Notes under the pieces: model-generated
The model's input: only the letters and a program-made list of their open reading frames with translations
What the model was told of the DNA's origin: nothing
Database searches by the model: none
Position numbers and translations under genes: made by a program
In this document: piece by piece, positions 9,448 to 17,925 of the stretch
Layout of the letters: the number at the start of each line of letters is the position of its first letter
Numbering within the stretch: the stretch's first letter is position 1
NCBI RefSeq assembly: GCF_003600835.1
Contig: NZ_NQYC01000002.1
Span: 62,001 to 126,000 of the forward strand
From: Bacillus sp. PK3_68
GTDB taxonomy: Bacteria > Bacillota > Bacilli > Bacillales > Domibacillaceae
DNA: 64,000 bases
Direction of reading: 5' to 3'

Positions 9448-10249
9448 AATAAATAATAAAATTGCAACAATCACATTAAATCGTCCTGAAGCACTGAATG
9501 CGTTTAGTGGCGAAATGCTTGATTTATGGATTGATTCGCTTGAAAAAGTGAGGGATTCAGATGAGATTTCTGTTTTAATTGTCCAAGGAGCAGGAAATGG
9601 TTTCTGCTCTGGTGGAGATATTAAGGAGTTGATCGCTGGTAATGGATTCTACAAGTCGGATCAAGATAATATTTCAAAAGGAATCAATCGTAAGAACTCG
9701 CTATGGAAAAAAGTACAGCGAATTCCTCTTTTGTTAGAAGAAATCGATAAACCAGTGATTGCGAAAGTACATGGAGCGGCCTTTGGAGCAGGACTTGACA
9801 TGGCTCTAATGTGTGATATTCGTTTTGCTTCGGAATCAGCCCGATTGTCTGAAAGCTATATCAAAGTAGGAATCGTACCTGGAGATGGTGGAGCGTATTT
9901 CTTGCCGCGACTTGTCGGCCGGGATATGGCATTGCATATGTTGTGGACGGGGGAAGTGTTGACAGCAGAAGCAGCAAAAGAACGCGGACTTGTTACATTT
10001 GTTGTACCAGATGAGAAACTTGACCAAGCAGTTGCAGACTACGCAAAAGGTTTAGCCTGCGGCCCTCAACTGGCAACGCAGCTCATCAAGCGTGCAGTCT
10101 ATCAAAATAGCGAAATGTCATTACGCTCTTCACTTGATTATATTTCATCGAAAATGGCGCTTGTCATGGAAGAGGAAGATCATAAAGAAGGTGTGCGGGC
10201 TGTCATGGAAAAAGAAAACCGAATTTCGGGAAAAATAAAACGTCAATAA
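9428..10249 (+). CDS. Enoyl-CoA hydratase/isomerase (crotonase) family protein
   Basis: Crotonase-fold protein, 273 residues, overlapping the previous gene by 20 bases with GGAGAGG before the ATG. Oxyanion-hole segments are clear: FCSGGDIKEL near residue 60 and GAAFGAGLDMALMCD near 120. Compared with rat enoyl-CoA hydratase, the two catalytic glutamates are replaced (Asp at the Glu144 position, Tyr at the Glu164 position, in ARLSESYIKVG). A plain hydratase reaction is therefore doubtful, and an isomerase or another crotonase reaction is possible. By context it follows the dehydrogenase step in CoA-ester breakdown. Confidence 0.88.
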   Translation: MPDLLFEINNKIATITLNRPEALNAFSGEMLDLWIDSLEKVRDSDEISVLIVQGAGNGFCSGGDIKELIAGNGFYKSDQDNISKGINRKNSLWKKVQRIPLLLEEIDKPVIAKVHGAAFGAGLDMALMCDIRFASESARLSESYIKVGIVPGDGGAYFLPRLVGRDMALHMLWTGEVLTAEAAKERGLVTFVVPDEKLDQAVADYAKGLACGPQLATQLIKRAVYQNSEMSLRSSLDYISSKMALVMEEEDHKEGVRAVMEKENRISGKIKRQ

Positions 10250-10269
10250 AGTAAAAGAGGTGAGTTAAA

Positions 10270-11454
10270 TTGTTACAACCCCTGCATGATATACGTGTGC
10301 TTGATTTATCTAGAGTTTATGCGGGCCCAGTTGGAGCGATGACACTTGGAGACATGGGGGCAGACGTCATACGTGTGGAGCCGCCAGGCGGATCGGACAG
10401 TTTGAGAGAGTGGGGACCTTTTAAAAATGGAGAGAGTACTTACTACTTAAGTGCCAATCGTAATAAAAGGTCTATTACTCTTAATTTAAAAACTGAAGAA
10501 GGAAAGAAACTATTCCTAAATTTATTAGAAAAGTCAGACGTCGTCATTGAAAATTTTAAGTCTGGAACGATGGAAAAACTCGGGCTGAATTATGAAGTTT
10601 TAAAGGAAAGAAATAAGGGTATCATTGTTTGTTCGGTTACAGGATTTGGGCAGAATGGCCCTCTAGGTTTATTGCCCGGATTTGATCCAGTCATACAAGC
10701 GATGAGTGGGTTGATGGATGTCACGGGCGACCCAAATGGTGAAGCGACAAAAGTAGGGATTCCGATCGCGGATATTATTACTTCGGTTTATGTGGCATTA
10801 GGCATAGTAGCTGCAATAAGGCAAAGAGATCTAACGGGAGAAGGCCAATATATCGACATGTCTTTGCTGGATGTTCAAGTATCGAGTATGGCCAATGTGG
10901 CGACTGCTTATTTAAATACTGGAATGATTTCTGTGCGGAAAGGCAATCAGCATAATAATGTAGCACCCTATCAATTATTCCAAACAGCTGACTTTCCCAT
11001 CATGATATGTGCAGGGAACGATCACTTATTTCGAAAGTTATCTCACGCCTTGGAGCATCCAGAGTGGGGCAGTGATGAACGCTTTTTAACAAATAATGAT
11101 CGAAAACAACATGAAGATGAATTAGTTCAGCTTATTGAGGAAGCATTAGCGACTAGGATATCAAGTGAATGGGTTGAAATTATTTCAAAAGCTAAAGTTC
11201 CTGTTGGACGTGTTAATAATATTCAACAGGCATTGGAGCAAGATCAAGTAATCGCTAGAGGAGGAATTGAAACAGTTCCTCATGCTACGGGAGAGGTAAA
11301 GCTGCTGGCCAGTCCGCTACGGCATAGCGGGTTAAATATTCAAACAAAACTTGGCCCGCCGACGCTAGGTCAACACAATCGGGAGGTATTTGAAGAACTT
11401 CTTCGAATAGGGAAAGAAGAACTTTCAGTTTTGTCAAAAAACAATGTAATATGA
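10270..11454 (+). CDS. CaiB/BaiF family III CoA-transferase
   Basis: Transfers CoA between carboxylic acids; 394 residues, matching the family length. The N-terminal VLDLSRVYAGP and GADVIRVEPP motifs are typical. Asp168 in GIPIADII aligns with the catalytic Asp169 of formyl-CoA transferase. Start is TTG with AGAGGTG eight bases upstream, 20 bases after the crotonase stop. As last gene of the operon it probably activates the incoming acid by moving CoA from the pathway product. Together the four genes describe a CoA-dependent catabolic route for an unidentified acid (carnitine-like, dicarboxylic or alicyclic are all possible). Confidence 0.9.
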   Translation: MLQPLHDIRVLDLSRVYAGPVGAMTLGDMGADVIRVEPPGGSDSLREWGPFKNGESTYYLSANRNKRSITLNLKTEEGKKLFLNLLEKSDVVIENFKSGTMEKLGLNYEVLKERNKGIIVCSVTGFGQNGPLGLLPGFDPVIQAMSGLMDVTGDPNGEATKVGIPIADIITSVYVALGIVAAIRQRDLTGEGQYIDMSLLDVQVSSMANVATAYLNTGMISVRKGNQHNNVAPYQLFQTADFPIMICAGNDHLFRKLSHALEHPEWGSDERFLTNNDRKQHEDELVQLIEEALATRISSEWVEIISKAKVPVGRVNNIQQALEQDQVIARGGIETVPHATGEVKLLASPLRHSGLNIQTKLGPPTLGQHNREVFEELLRIGKEELSVLSKNNVI

Positions 11455-11484
11455 AGAGAGTTAGTATGAAAAGAGGTGCTCTCA

Positions 11485-11571
11485 ATGGAAAATGAAAGTT
11501 TTAAAAGTAATTATTCGACGTCTTTGGTTCACTATTGTTTTTTGAGTGCAAACGCATTTAAACCGATATAA
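11485..11571 (+). CDS. Short ORF, possible truncated fifth operon gene
   Basis: A 28-codon frame (starts MENESFKSNY) with a good GAGGTG site seven bases before its ATG, 30 bases after the CoA-transferase stop. It stops just before the repeat element at 11577. Its spacing and ribosome site suggest the 5' stump of a gene cut off when the repeat-bearing segment arrived. No family is recognised. Confidence 0.35.
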   Translation: MENESFKSNYSTSLVHYCFLSANAFKPI

Positions 11572-11576
11572 AATAA

Positions 11577-11656
11577 ACCACTTTAAAGAGCCTTTCTATA
11601 ATAAAATGTAGCAAGGCTCTCATATTTTTATATCATAATTAAATAACCTTTATTAG
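11577..11656 (+). repeat. 80-bp terminator-like repeat, copy A
   Basis: Contains a hairpin (AGAGCCTT..CTA with TAG..AAGGCTCT) followed by a T-rich tract (atatttttatat). A second copy is at 17051-17129 in the same orientation. Identical stretches include CTTTAAAGAGCCTTTCTA and AATTAAATAAC. Probably acts as the acyl-CoA operon terminator; the pair brackets a segment carrying a recombinase. Confidence 0.7.
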
Positions 11657-11796
11657 CTCTTTATACAATGGTTAGCTAGAAGAATAAATATAAAAATCAA
11701 ACTGTGCAAAATTCAAATTAAATTTAAGTAAAACTAGCAAACAGGAGCAATAATTCTCATTAAAAATCAAAAAGATCACTCATTCATATAATGGTC

Positions 11797-11852
11797 AATT
11801 TTGCATCGAATAGCATCTCTCTCTATGAGAAATTAAATTTCGATGCAAAATT
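11797..11852. repeat. 14-bp inverted repeat
   Basis: AATTTTGCATCGAA (11797-11810) is exactly repeated in inverse at 11839-11852 with 28 bases between. No T-run follows on either side. It may be a hairpin or the trace of a mobile element. Confidence 0.5.
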
Positions 11853-11870
11853 AGCCTTCTCTCAGCATCC

Positions 11871-12060
11871 TAAAAGCAAAAAATAACTTTACTTTGTCTA
11901 AGTTTGATAAGGTCATCTTTAACACCTATCAGTGACATAGCTTCTCTAACATCAATATCACAAAGGTATGACGGACCAAATAGCGCTGTTTTTTTGAATC
12001 CTTTCCGGTTAAATCCACTGCTTCTTCCACGATCTTATAAAACGCGTATACCTTAATTGC
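11871..12060 (-). pseudogene. Decayed short gene next to the recombinase
   Basis: Two minus-strand frames join with one shift into about 60 plausible residues: first a part reading KIVEEAVDLTGKDSKKQRYL, then CDIDVREAMSLIGVKDDLI to a stop near 11871. There is no start codon or ribosome site because the frame is blocked upstream near 12060. It directly follows the recombinase gene on the same strand. I do not recognise the family; the reading as a relic is tentative. Confidence 0.35.
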
Positions 12061-12086
12061 TTTTTTTTATGACGAGTTTCTTCCTA

Positions 12087-13223
12087 TTATATATAGTCTC
12101 CTAAAATTCCATCTTTCCAGTCATGAACAGCATGCTGCTCACGTTCGAATATTTTCTCCAGATAGATCATGGTCGTTTCGATTTTTTCATGACCCAGGCT
12201 TCGCATAATTTTATAAATATCTGCACCGGCTCTTCTCGATATAATGGCAAAACTGTGCCGGAATGTATGAGCGGTGATCCTACAGCTCCGATTCTGCAGG
12301 AAGGGCAGATCCGTCCGTTCAATCGCCTTTCCTAAATATTGAGCGAGATAAGAGGGAGAGAAAGCCTTTCCGGTACTGGTGGGGAAGAGAGGCGAATTAT
12401 CGTTCTCTGAAAAATGAGTATCCAAGAGTCTAGCTTCTCTGTAACGACGAATGCTTTCCACCACTTTTGGTTTCAGGGGAATAGAACGGTGTTTGTTGCC
12501 TTTCCCCCACACGGATAGATAATAACCACCGAATAAGCTGTCATATTTTATATCAGAAACTTTTAGTTTACATAACTCCTCATTTCGTAAACCTGTTGCG
12601 ACCAGAATATGCATAAGGCCAAAAAGAACCGGGTGATTTTCACGTTTAAAATAATCCAGCAGCTGGACGACCTCGTTTGGCCCTAAGTCTCGATTAGGTC
12701 GGTCTTCTTTTCGGACTGTGGCGCTGAGCAATCCCTCATGGACGGCTTCTTTAATATATCCCGACCGGTGAAGGAAAGAGAAGAAGCTTTTCCAAATCAC
12801 GGTTTTCCGGGCAACGGTTGCTGGGGAATAAGGACCCTTTTCTACAACATGAGGGCTCCGCTCCACTACCCACGCTTGATACCTCCTTAAATGCCGCTTG
12901 CTTAAACTTTTGAACAAGGACCCTTCAATGATTCTTTCAATATCAAGATCCATTTCATCTGCATACCGAAGCATGTGTTCGACCATCATAGTAAGTTCCC
13001 GCTGATACTCCTTGATCGTTCTCTCAGACTTGTTTTTCTTTTGGTCGATGTTTGTTTGCTGATACAGGAAGTAAGCCAGCATATCCCTATCATCAAATTG
13101 GGAAAAAGGCGCTTCTCCCTGTTTTTCAGACTGTTCCTTTATCTGAAGCAATAAAGAGTAGTCCATATCTTCAGAGTTCTTGAAAAGAGTCAATTTATTT
13201 TCAGGCATAGATAATGGTTTCAT
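12087..13223 (-). CDS. Tyrosine recombinase/integrase
   Basis: Site-specific recombinase, 378 residues. An N-terminal SAM-like core-binding domain (about 45-155) precedes the catalytic domain with all expected residues: Arg213 (ATGLRNEEL), a lysine in the beta-hairpin (GKGNKHRSIPL, 241/244), His319 and Arg322 (HTFRH), His345 (LGH) and nucleophile Tyr354. It therefore looks active. It is divergent from a multi-domain DNA-binding gene across an AT-rich 405-bp gap and lies 430 bases inside repeat copy A. It may be the integrase of the 11.6-17.1 kb segment, or a chromosome or plasmid resolvase. Confidence 0.92.
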   Translation of the reverse strand: MKPLSMPENKLTLFKNSEDMDYSLLLQIKEQSEKQGEAPFSQFDDRDMLAYFLYQQTNIDQKKNKSERTIKEYQRELTMMVEHMLRYADEMDLDIERIIEGSLFKSLSKRHLRRYQAWVVERSPHVVEKGPYSPATVARKTVIWKSFFSFLHRSGYIKEAVHEGLLSATVRKEDRPNRDLGPNEVVQLLDYFKRENHPVLFGLMHILVATGLRNEELCKLKVSDIKYDSLFGGYYLSVWGKGNKHRSIPLKPKVVESIRRYREARLLDTHFSENDNSPLFPTSTGKAFSPSYLAQYLGKAIERTDLPFLQNRSCRITAHTFRHSFAIISRRAGADIYKIMRSLGHEKIETTMIYLEKIFEREQHAVHDWKDGILGDYI

Positions 13224-13628
13224 TATGTACTTTTTCCTCTTTTCGTTTTTATTTATTTTATTTTAAAATATAAGTTTTTTATCTATCTATAATTATAATC
13301 CTGTTTTATAAATGATTCAAAAGAAAGCCATATTCTGATACATATAAAAAATATTCTCTTTGTTTATATATCAGTTATCTATGTTCTTTTGATATTTTTA
13401 TAATTATCATTTTTATAAAAGACAAATTATTTTATTGTTTTTAATTATATAAATTGAAATGAACAAAATTAGAAATTATAATTAAAATAATGGAAGAAAA
13501 ATAACTAATTGAAAAGAATGGTTTTTAAAAAAGATTAGTAGTAACTTCAAATAGAGATACCTAACTATACATAGAAGAGTAAGTTTACGAGATAGGCACA
13601 GCAATCCATCAAAGAAAGAGGGAAGAAA
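13224..13628. other. AT-rich divergent intergenic region
   Basis: Very AT-rich gap between the divergent recombinase and DNA-binding protein genes. It must hold both promoters and could hold an attachment or resolution site. Many A/T-rich partial dyads are present but none stands out. The GAGGGAAGAAA before 13629 is the ribosome site of the rightward gene. Confidence 0.4.
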
Positions 13629-14621
13629 ATGACAGAAGAAAAAAAGTATTATACGACCGAGGAAGCAGCAAAGATGCTCAACAAGTCGAAAGCTACCATC
13701 TATAACTATATCCAGAAAGGCCTATTAGTCCCGCTTCCAGACCATAAATGGAGAATGCTGAACACACGAGTATTCCCAAAAGAGCAAGTAGAGGAACTGG
13801 CAAGAAAACAGGAGAAAAAATTAGGTCTCACCACAACAGAGGCTGCGAAATTCCTGGGCGTTTCACGCTCTACGCTGCATAAGCTCGTGAAGGAGGGAAC
13901 CATTCCAGCTGTACAAGGAACATACCGTGGCCGGCAGATTTTTTATATTAACCAGATAGATCTCGAGCAGTTCGCAGGCGAAAATGCTGCTTATCTTCAA
14001 TCCGAGCGTTTAAAAAGACGGCACTATTATGATAAGGAGAGAAACATCGCTTTCTTCCAGAAGTTCTCGACGAAAGCGGGAAGAGAAGCCCGGCTGGTAT
14101 TCGATACAGGCGGCAGATGGGCATTTTTATTTCCAGACACTCATGAGGTCAAATCTTACGAGGAAGGAATTTTTAAAGAAGAGCTGGCACCTTCCTATGA
14201 ACTGAATTACGGAAAACAGAACACGAGCCCGGGATTTTTAAAAATGATTTTGCCCGCTAAGCATCCGTTAACCATGGAGTTTTTTGATATGGTCTACCAA
14301 CAGTATGAAATTTCGAATCTGCTGCTTCATTTTGACCCAGCTGATTACGATACATTGAATGATGTGGAAATCCATTTAAAGAAGACCGTTCTGAAAGAAG
14401 TGCCCGAGCACCTTTTCCGTTTCCTAGACAGGTATGTCACAAAAGGTTCTCTTCTCTACGATAAGGAGGGTTACCTTTTTATTGAGACGGATATAGAGAC
14501 ACTCACGATTTCGCTCCCGAAAAATTTGAAAGAAAAGATCAAAAAGGAAGGAGAAAAAGAAGGAATCAGCATGCAGGAGGTTGTATTGCGAATCCTTGCA
14601 GAAAGGAATTGGGAAGAGTAA
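13629..14621 (+). CDS. Multi-domain DNA-binding protein (two MerR/excisionase-type HTHs plus RHH-like tail)
   Basis: A 330-residue protein with two tandem helix-turn-helix domains of the excisionase/MerR type. The first is at residues 6-60 (YTTEEAAKMLNKSKATIYNY) and the second at 66-115 (LTTTEAAKFLGVSRSTLHKL), each followed by the short beta wing. Residues about 120-290 are an unassigned middle part rich in aromatic residues. The last 38 residues (TISLPKNLKEKIKKEGEKEG onward) resemble a ribbon-helix-helix DNA-binding unit. It is divergent from the recombinase, suggesting an accessory or directionality factor, or a partition or copy-number regulator. Domain reading is by eye; the overall function is unknown. 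Confidence 0.75.
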   Translation: MTEEKKYYTTEEAAKMLNKSKATIYNYIQKGLLVPLPDHKWRMLNTRVFPKEQVEELARKQEKKLGLTTTEAAKFLGVSRSTLHKLVKEGTIPAVQGTYRGRQIFYINQIDLEQFAGENAAYLQSERLKRRHYYDKERNIAFFQKFSTKAGREARLVFDTGGRWAFLFPDTHEVKSYEEGIFKEELAPSYELNYGKQNTSPGFLKMILPAKHPLTMEFFDMVYQQYEISNLLLHFDPADYDTLNDVEIHLKKTVLKEVPEHLFRFLDRYVTKGSLLYDKEGYLFIETDIETLTISLPKNLKEKIKKEGEKEGISMQEVVLRILAERNWEE

Positions 14622-14681
14622 TGTTTGGTGGAGAAGAAAGTCTTAAGTGGTCTTGTCATGTTTCTCTGTTATCCAAGTAAT

Positions 14682-14714
14682 AAAGGGAGTGCTTAGTTGG
14701 CACTCCCTTTTAAA
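14682..14714 (+). terminator. Terminator of the DNA-binding protein gene
   Basis: Perfect 11-bp stem AAAGGGAGTGC/GCACTCCCTTT with a 7-base loop, followed by a short TTTTA tract. Confidence 0.8.
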
Positions 14715-14800
14715 ATAACAATAATAATTTTATGTATAGTAAAAATAATACCTACTTATCTTTACTAATATTTTATCATGTAAATAAGAGCAAGACTAAT

Positions 14801-14829
14801 AAAAAAACGCCCTTCCAAATGGAGGGGCG
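14801..14829 (-). terminator. Terminator downstream of the M20 peptidase remnant
   Basis: On the minus strand CGCCCCTCC pairs with GGAAGGGCG (4-base loop), followed by seven Ts. Confidence 0.85.
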
Positions 14830-14859
14830 CAGTGAAGAAGAGCATCGAGTCAACAAAGT

Positions 14860-15180
14860 TTAGTAGTTTCTTTGCTCTTCAGGCGGGATGGGTGATACAT
14901 ACTCTTCACCATTTCGCTGCTCAATTAATTCTATCTTCGCTTTTTCAAGAATGTCAGGGTTATGAAGGACTTCGATGGCTGTTGCTGCCATGACTTTACC
15001 AGCATGAAGCATACCTTTATGCGCAATGGAGGTTTTTCCAGTTGAAACCACCTGCCAGGTGTGAAGCGGGGTGCCTACTGGCTCACATGCTACCAAGCAT
15101 TGAACGGTTGGGACAATCCAGCTGACATCGCCAACATCGGATGTACCTGACAGTATCCCATTGGATGGAATAAGAGGAAT
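14860..15180 (-). pseudogene. M20-family amidohydrolase (AbgB-like), C-terminal remnant
   Basis: About 107 residues of the C-terminus of a zinc M20 peptidase of the aminobenzoyl-glutamate/indole-acetyl amino acid hydrolase type. The recognisable run is SGTSDVGDVSWIVPT followed by PLHTWQVVSTGKTSIAHKGM and AATAIEVL. The frame is open leftward but has no start codon and ends abruptly near 15180, where the ArsR promoter region begins, so the 5' three quarters are lost. It keeps its own terminator. Confidence 0.8.
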
Positions 15181-15208
15181 ATTAGATGATTATAAATTTG
15201 TAAAAAAC

Positions 15209-15237
15209 ACATTATATATGTTTACATGTATATATGT
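15209..15237 (+). promoter_or_regulatory. Candidate ArsR operator
   Basis: Imperfect dyad ACATTATATATG - ttta - CATGTATATATGT, 19 bases before the arsR start. Alternating AT-rich dyads of this kind are common ArsR-family operators; assignment by position is inference. Confidence 0.5.
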
Positions 15238-15256
15238 TAAGGTGTATATTAATAAT

Positions 15257-15598
15257 ATGAATACAACAACGATGCAATTAACATTACAGATAATATCAGA
15301 GCCGAATCGATTTAACATTGTAGAACTTTTGAAAAAAAGTCCGCACTCTGTAAGTGAAATAGTTCAGGCTCTAAATATTGGCCAACCTCAGGTATCTCGC
15401 CATTTACGTATCTTAGGGGAGGCTGGATTGGTACGTTCTCGAACGAAGGGACAGTTGCGAATATATAGCCTTGAAGCACAACCATTTCAGGATTTAGATG
15501 CTTGGTTCGATTCATTTAGTATCTTATGGGAACAGCGTCTAGATAACTTTGAGGACTATATGCTCGACATTAAAAGAAAGGAGGATAAATCGCCTTAA
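15257..15598 (+). CDS. ArsR-family winged-helix regulator
   Basis: A 113-residue repressor. The winged helix covers nearly all of it (EPNRFNIVELLKKSPHSVSE, then QPQVSRHLRILGEAGLVRSR). No CxC-type metal site is visible, so it is probably not a metal sensor. The ATG at 15257 was chosen because the longer frame from 15161 runs through the operator dyad and has no ribosome site; AAGGTG lies 12 bases upstream. It is followed by an SRPBCC protein and a hydrolase, a pairing seen often in Firmicutes. Confidence 0.88.
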   Translation: MNTTTMQLTLQIISEPNRFNIVELLKKSPHSVSEIVQALNIGQPQVSRHLRILGEAGLVRSRTKGQLRIYSLEAQPFQDLDAWFDSFSILWEQRLDNFEDYMLDIKRKEDKSP

Positions 15599-15669
15599 TA
15601 GCTGTTGCATATGAAAGCTAATTTATGAGCTTGAAATGAAAGAATTTGAATAACAAGGATGAATTTAAG

Positions 15670-16179
15670 ATGAGAAGGAAAACAAAAATCTACAAAGATA
15701 AGGTCAACAGAGAACTTACAGTTGAACGTACCGTAGCTATCCCTCTCGAGCTTGCGTGGGAAGGGTGGACTAAACCGGAACATATCTCTCGTTGGTGGGG
15801 ACCTAAAAACTGGACCTCAACCGTATACGAGATGGATGTTAGACCTAATGGTGTCTGGCGCTATAGTCTAAGGCCTAATAATGGGAATGGAGAAGAGGTA
15901 TATTGTAGAGCTGTATATCAAGAGGTGCTGGAACCAACTAGATTAGTCTACATCGACTCATTTACTGACGAAAATTGGAGTATGGTAGAAAAAAGTGATA
16001 TGTATACGACTGTAACTTTTGATGAGATAAAGGAAGGCTGTAAACTTAAAATTATTACTCGTTTCAGAAGTATAGAAGACCTTTATAACGCTGAAGAAAT
16101 GGGAATGATTAAAGGCTTTTCTGATGCCTTTGAACGTCTTGAAGAACATTTGAAATCCAAATACGGAGGGAAATTATGA
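15670..16179 (+). CDS. SRPBCC-domain protein (AHSA1/START-like)
   Basis: A small hydrophobic-ligand-binding fold protein of the Aha1/SRPBCC family, about 169 residues. It has the typical ERTVAIPLELAWEGWTKPEH start and the RWWGPKNW motif that defines the family. ATG 15670 is preferred because of an AAGGA site ten bases upstream; a TTG at 15646 is possible but lacks a site. It overlaps the hydrolase start by four bases, so it is translationally coupled. The ligand is unknown. Confidence 0.85.
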   Translation: MRRKTKIYKDKVNRELTVERTVAIPLELAWEGWTKPEHISRWWGPKNWTSTVYEMDVRPNGVWRYSLRPNNGNGEEVYCRAVYQEVLEPTRLVYIDSFTDENWSMVEKSDMYTTVTFDEIKEGCKLKIITRFRSIEDLYNAEEMGMIKGFSDAFERLEEHLKSKYGGKL

Positions 16180-16996
16180 ACACAATAATTTCAAAAGATG
16201 GAACAAAAATCGCTTATGAAAAACTAGGAAATGGTCAGGCGATAATTCTGGTATCATCTGCCGCAGCTGATCACAAAGATGCTGACCAACTAGCAGAACA
16301 GCTTTCCAAACATTTTACTGTTTATAACTATGATCGTCGTGGTAGGGGGAAAGTACCGATGCCTTTGAGTATGCGGTGGAACGAGAGATAGAAGACATTG
16401 AGGCTTTAATAGTTGAAGCGGGAGGTAAAAGCTTATTGTTTGGTAGTTCTTCTGGTGGAGTATTAGCACTTGAAGCTGCAACAAAACTAGGAGATAAAAT
16501 CACAAATCTATTTTTGTATGAGCCACCTTTTATTATTGATAACAGTCGTCCACGTGTACCTGCAGAGTATGTTCAAAATCTGAATGAATTGATTGAGGAA
16601 GGCAGACGCAGTGATGCGATAGAATATTTCATGAGTAAAGCTCTCGGAATACCTGCGGAATATCTAGACCATATGAAAGCTGATCCCTCTTGGAAGGAAA
16701 TGGATAATCTGGCTCATACCCTAGCCTATGACGGTATGATTATGGAAGAAACTCAATCAGGAAAACCTCTACCAACCAACCGATGGGATGTAAATGTTCC
16801 AACAACAATCATAGTTGGAGAAAATAGTGAACCGTACTTCCATGAAGCTGCCAAGTCACTTGCAGAACTGTTACCTCTAGCTAAATATAAAGTGCTTTCA
16901 GGGCAAGACCACTCGGCAGTTATGATGGCTCCAGATGTACTGGCGAATGCAGTAGTGGAATATAACGATCAAAATACAAATGAAGTATCGACATAA
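16176..16996 (+). pseudogene. Alpha/beta hydrolase with one frameshift (possibly intact in vivo)
   Basis: Two adjacent frames give a complete ~273-residue alpha/beta hydrolase. The first (16176-16391) carries the N-terminal strands to YDRRGRG. The second (from about 16351) continues TDAFEYAVEREIEDIEALIV, with the nucleophile elbow FGSSSGG, DVNVPTTIIVGE and the final GQDHS with the catalytic His. The break is at the G-run 16345-16349: one extra G restores RGRGESTDAFEY. Operon partner of ArsR and SRPBCC. Either a true lesion or a homopolymer read error. Confidence 0.88.
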
Positions 16997-17050
16997 ATAT
17001 GGTTTGTGTTCATTTTAACTAAAGGATGCTTTAGCTAAATAAGACTTAAA

Positions 17051-17129
17051 CAACTTTAAAGAGCCTTTCTACAATAAAATGTAGAAAGGCTCTTATATTT
17101 TTATATCAAAATTAAATAACTTTATTATC
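17051..17129 (+). repeat. 80-bp terminator-like repeat, copy B
   Basis: Perfect 13-bp stem AGAGCCTTTCTAC/GTAGAAAGGCTCT followed by a T-rich tract. Same orientation as copy A at 11577-11656. Serves as terminator of the arsR operon. Confidence 0.75.
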
Positions 17130-17296
17130 ATCTAACAATATAATTGCTGGATTAATACCGGAATATTCTGCATTAAGAAGGAACTATTGCAAATTAGCTA
17201 AATAAGACCTATACTCGTAAAGGTTTGCATAGATAAATAGTCACATAAGAAGAAAAGGGTAAAAATTAAAATCTGTTTTATTGAGGAGGAGGAATC

Positions 17297-17878
17297 TTGA
17301 GTAGAGGGTGGACTGCCGAAGACGTTACAGAGTTAAAAGAACATATCGGCACTTATACATTAGCCACAATTGCTAAAAATATGGACCGTTCTGTTACAGC
17401 TCTTGAAGTAAAAATGAAAAGACTTGGTATATCTTCAACCAAATTACAGACAGGATTTATCACAACGGGAGAGTTGGCCAGAATCTTACATGTAAACCGG
17501 CGCACCGTGAAATGTTGGATAAAGAACCATCAGCTGTCGCATATCAAAAAAGTAACAAGATCAATTAGAACTTTTTATTTTATCGACCCTGTAGCGTTTT
17601 GGGAGTGGGCCGAACAAAATAAAGACAAAGTGCAGTTCAGTAATATAGCTCCTCATGCTTTACCTTCTGAACCAGAGTGGGTGGGGAAAGAGCGAATGAA
17701 AGAACATACATATAAACTTACTAAAAAACGCTCGTATCAAATATGGACGACTACAGAAGATGAACAGCTCTTGGAAATGCGCAAAAAAGGAATGACCTAT
17801 AAAGATATTGGCCAGATATTGAACCGAAGTTCAGTCAGTGTTGCACGCAGGTATGAGAGAATCCGCACAGATGACTGA
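17297..17878 (+). CDS. DNA-binding protein: Myb/SANT-like, excisionase-type HTH, Myb/SANT-like
   Basis: A 193-residue protein with three short DNA-binding modules. Residues 3-45 (RGWTAEDVTELKEHIGTYTL) and 148-190 (YQIWTTTEDEQLLEMRKKGM) look like Myb/SANT or SigA4-like helices with the W-T/E-D pattern. Residues 53-95 (GFITTGELARILHVNRRTVK) form a MerR/excisionase-like HTH. A strong GAGGAGGAGG site precedes the start (TTG at 17297). Similar small HTH proteins occur in Bacillus phages and islands as regulators. Target and role are unknown. Confidence 0.7.
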   Translation: MSRGWTAEDVTELKEHIGTYTLATIAKNMDRSVTALEVKMKRLGISSTKLQTGFITTGELARILHVNRRTVKCWIKNHQLSHIKKVTRSIRTFYFIDPVAFWEWAEQNKDKVQFSNIAPHALPSEPEWVGKERMKEHTYKLTKKRSYQIWTTTEDEQLLEMRKKGMTYKDIGQILNRSSVSVARRYERIRTDD

Positions 17879-17925
17879 GTAGATAAGATTTCGTCCAAAG
17901 AACACTAATGAACAGGATGATTACG

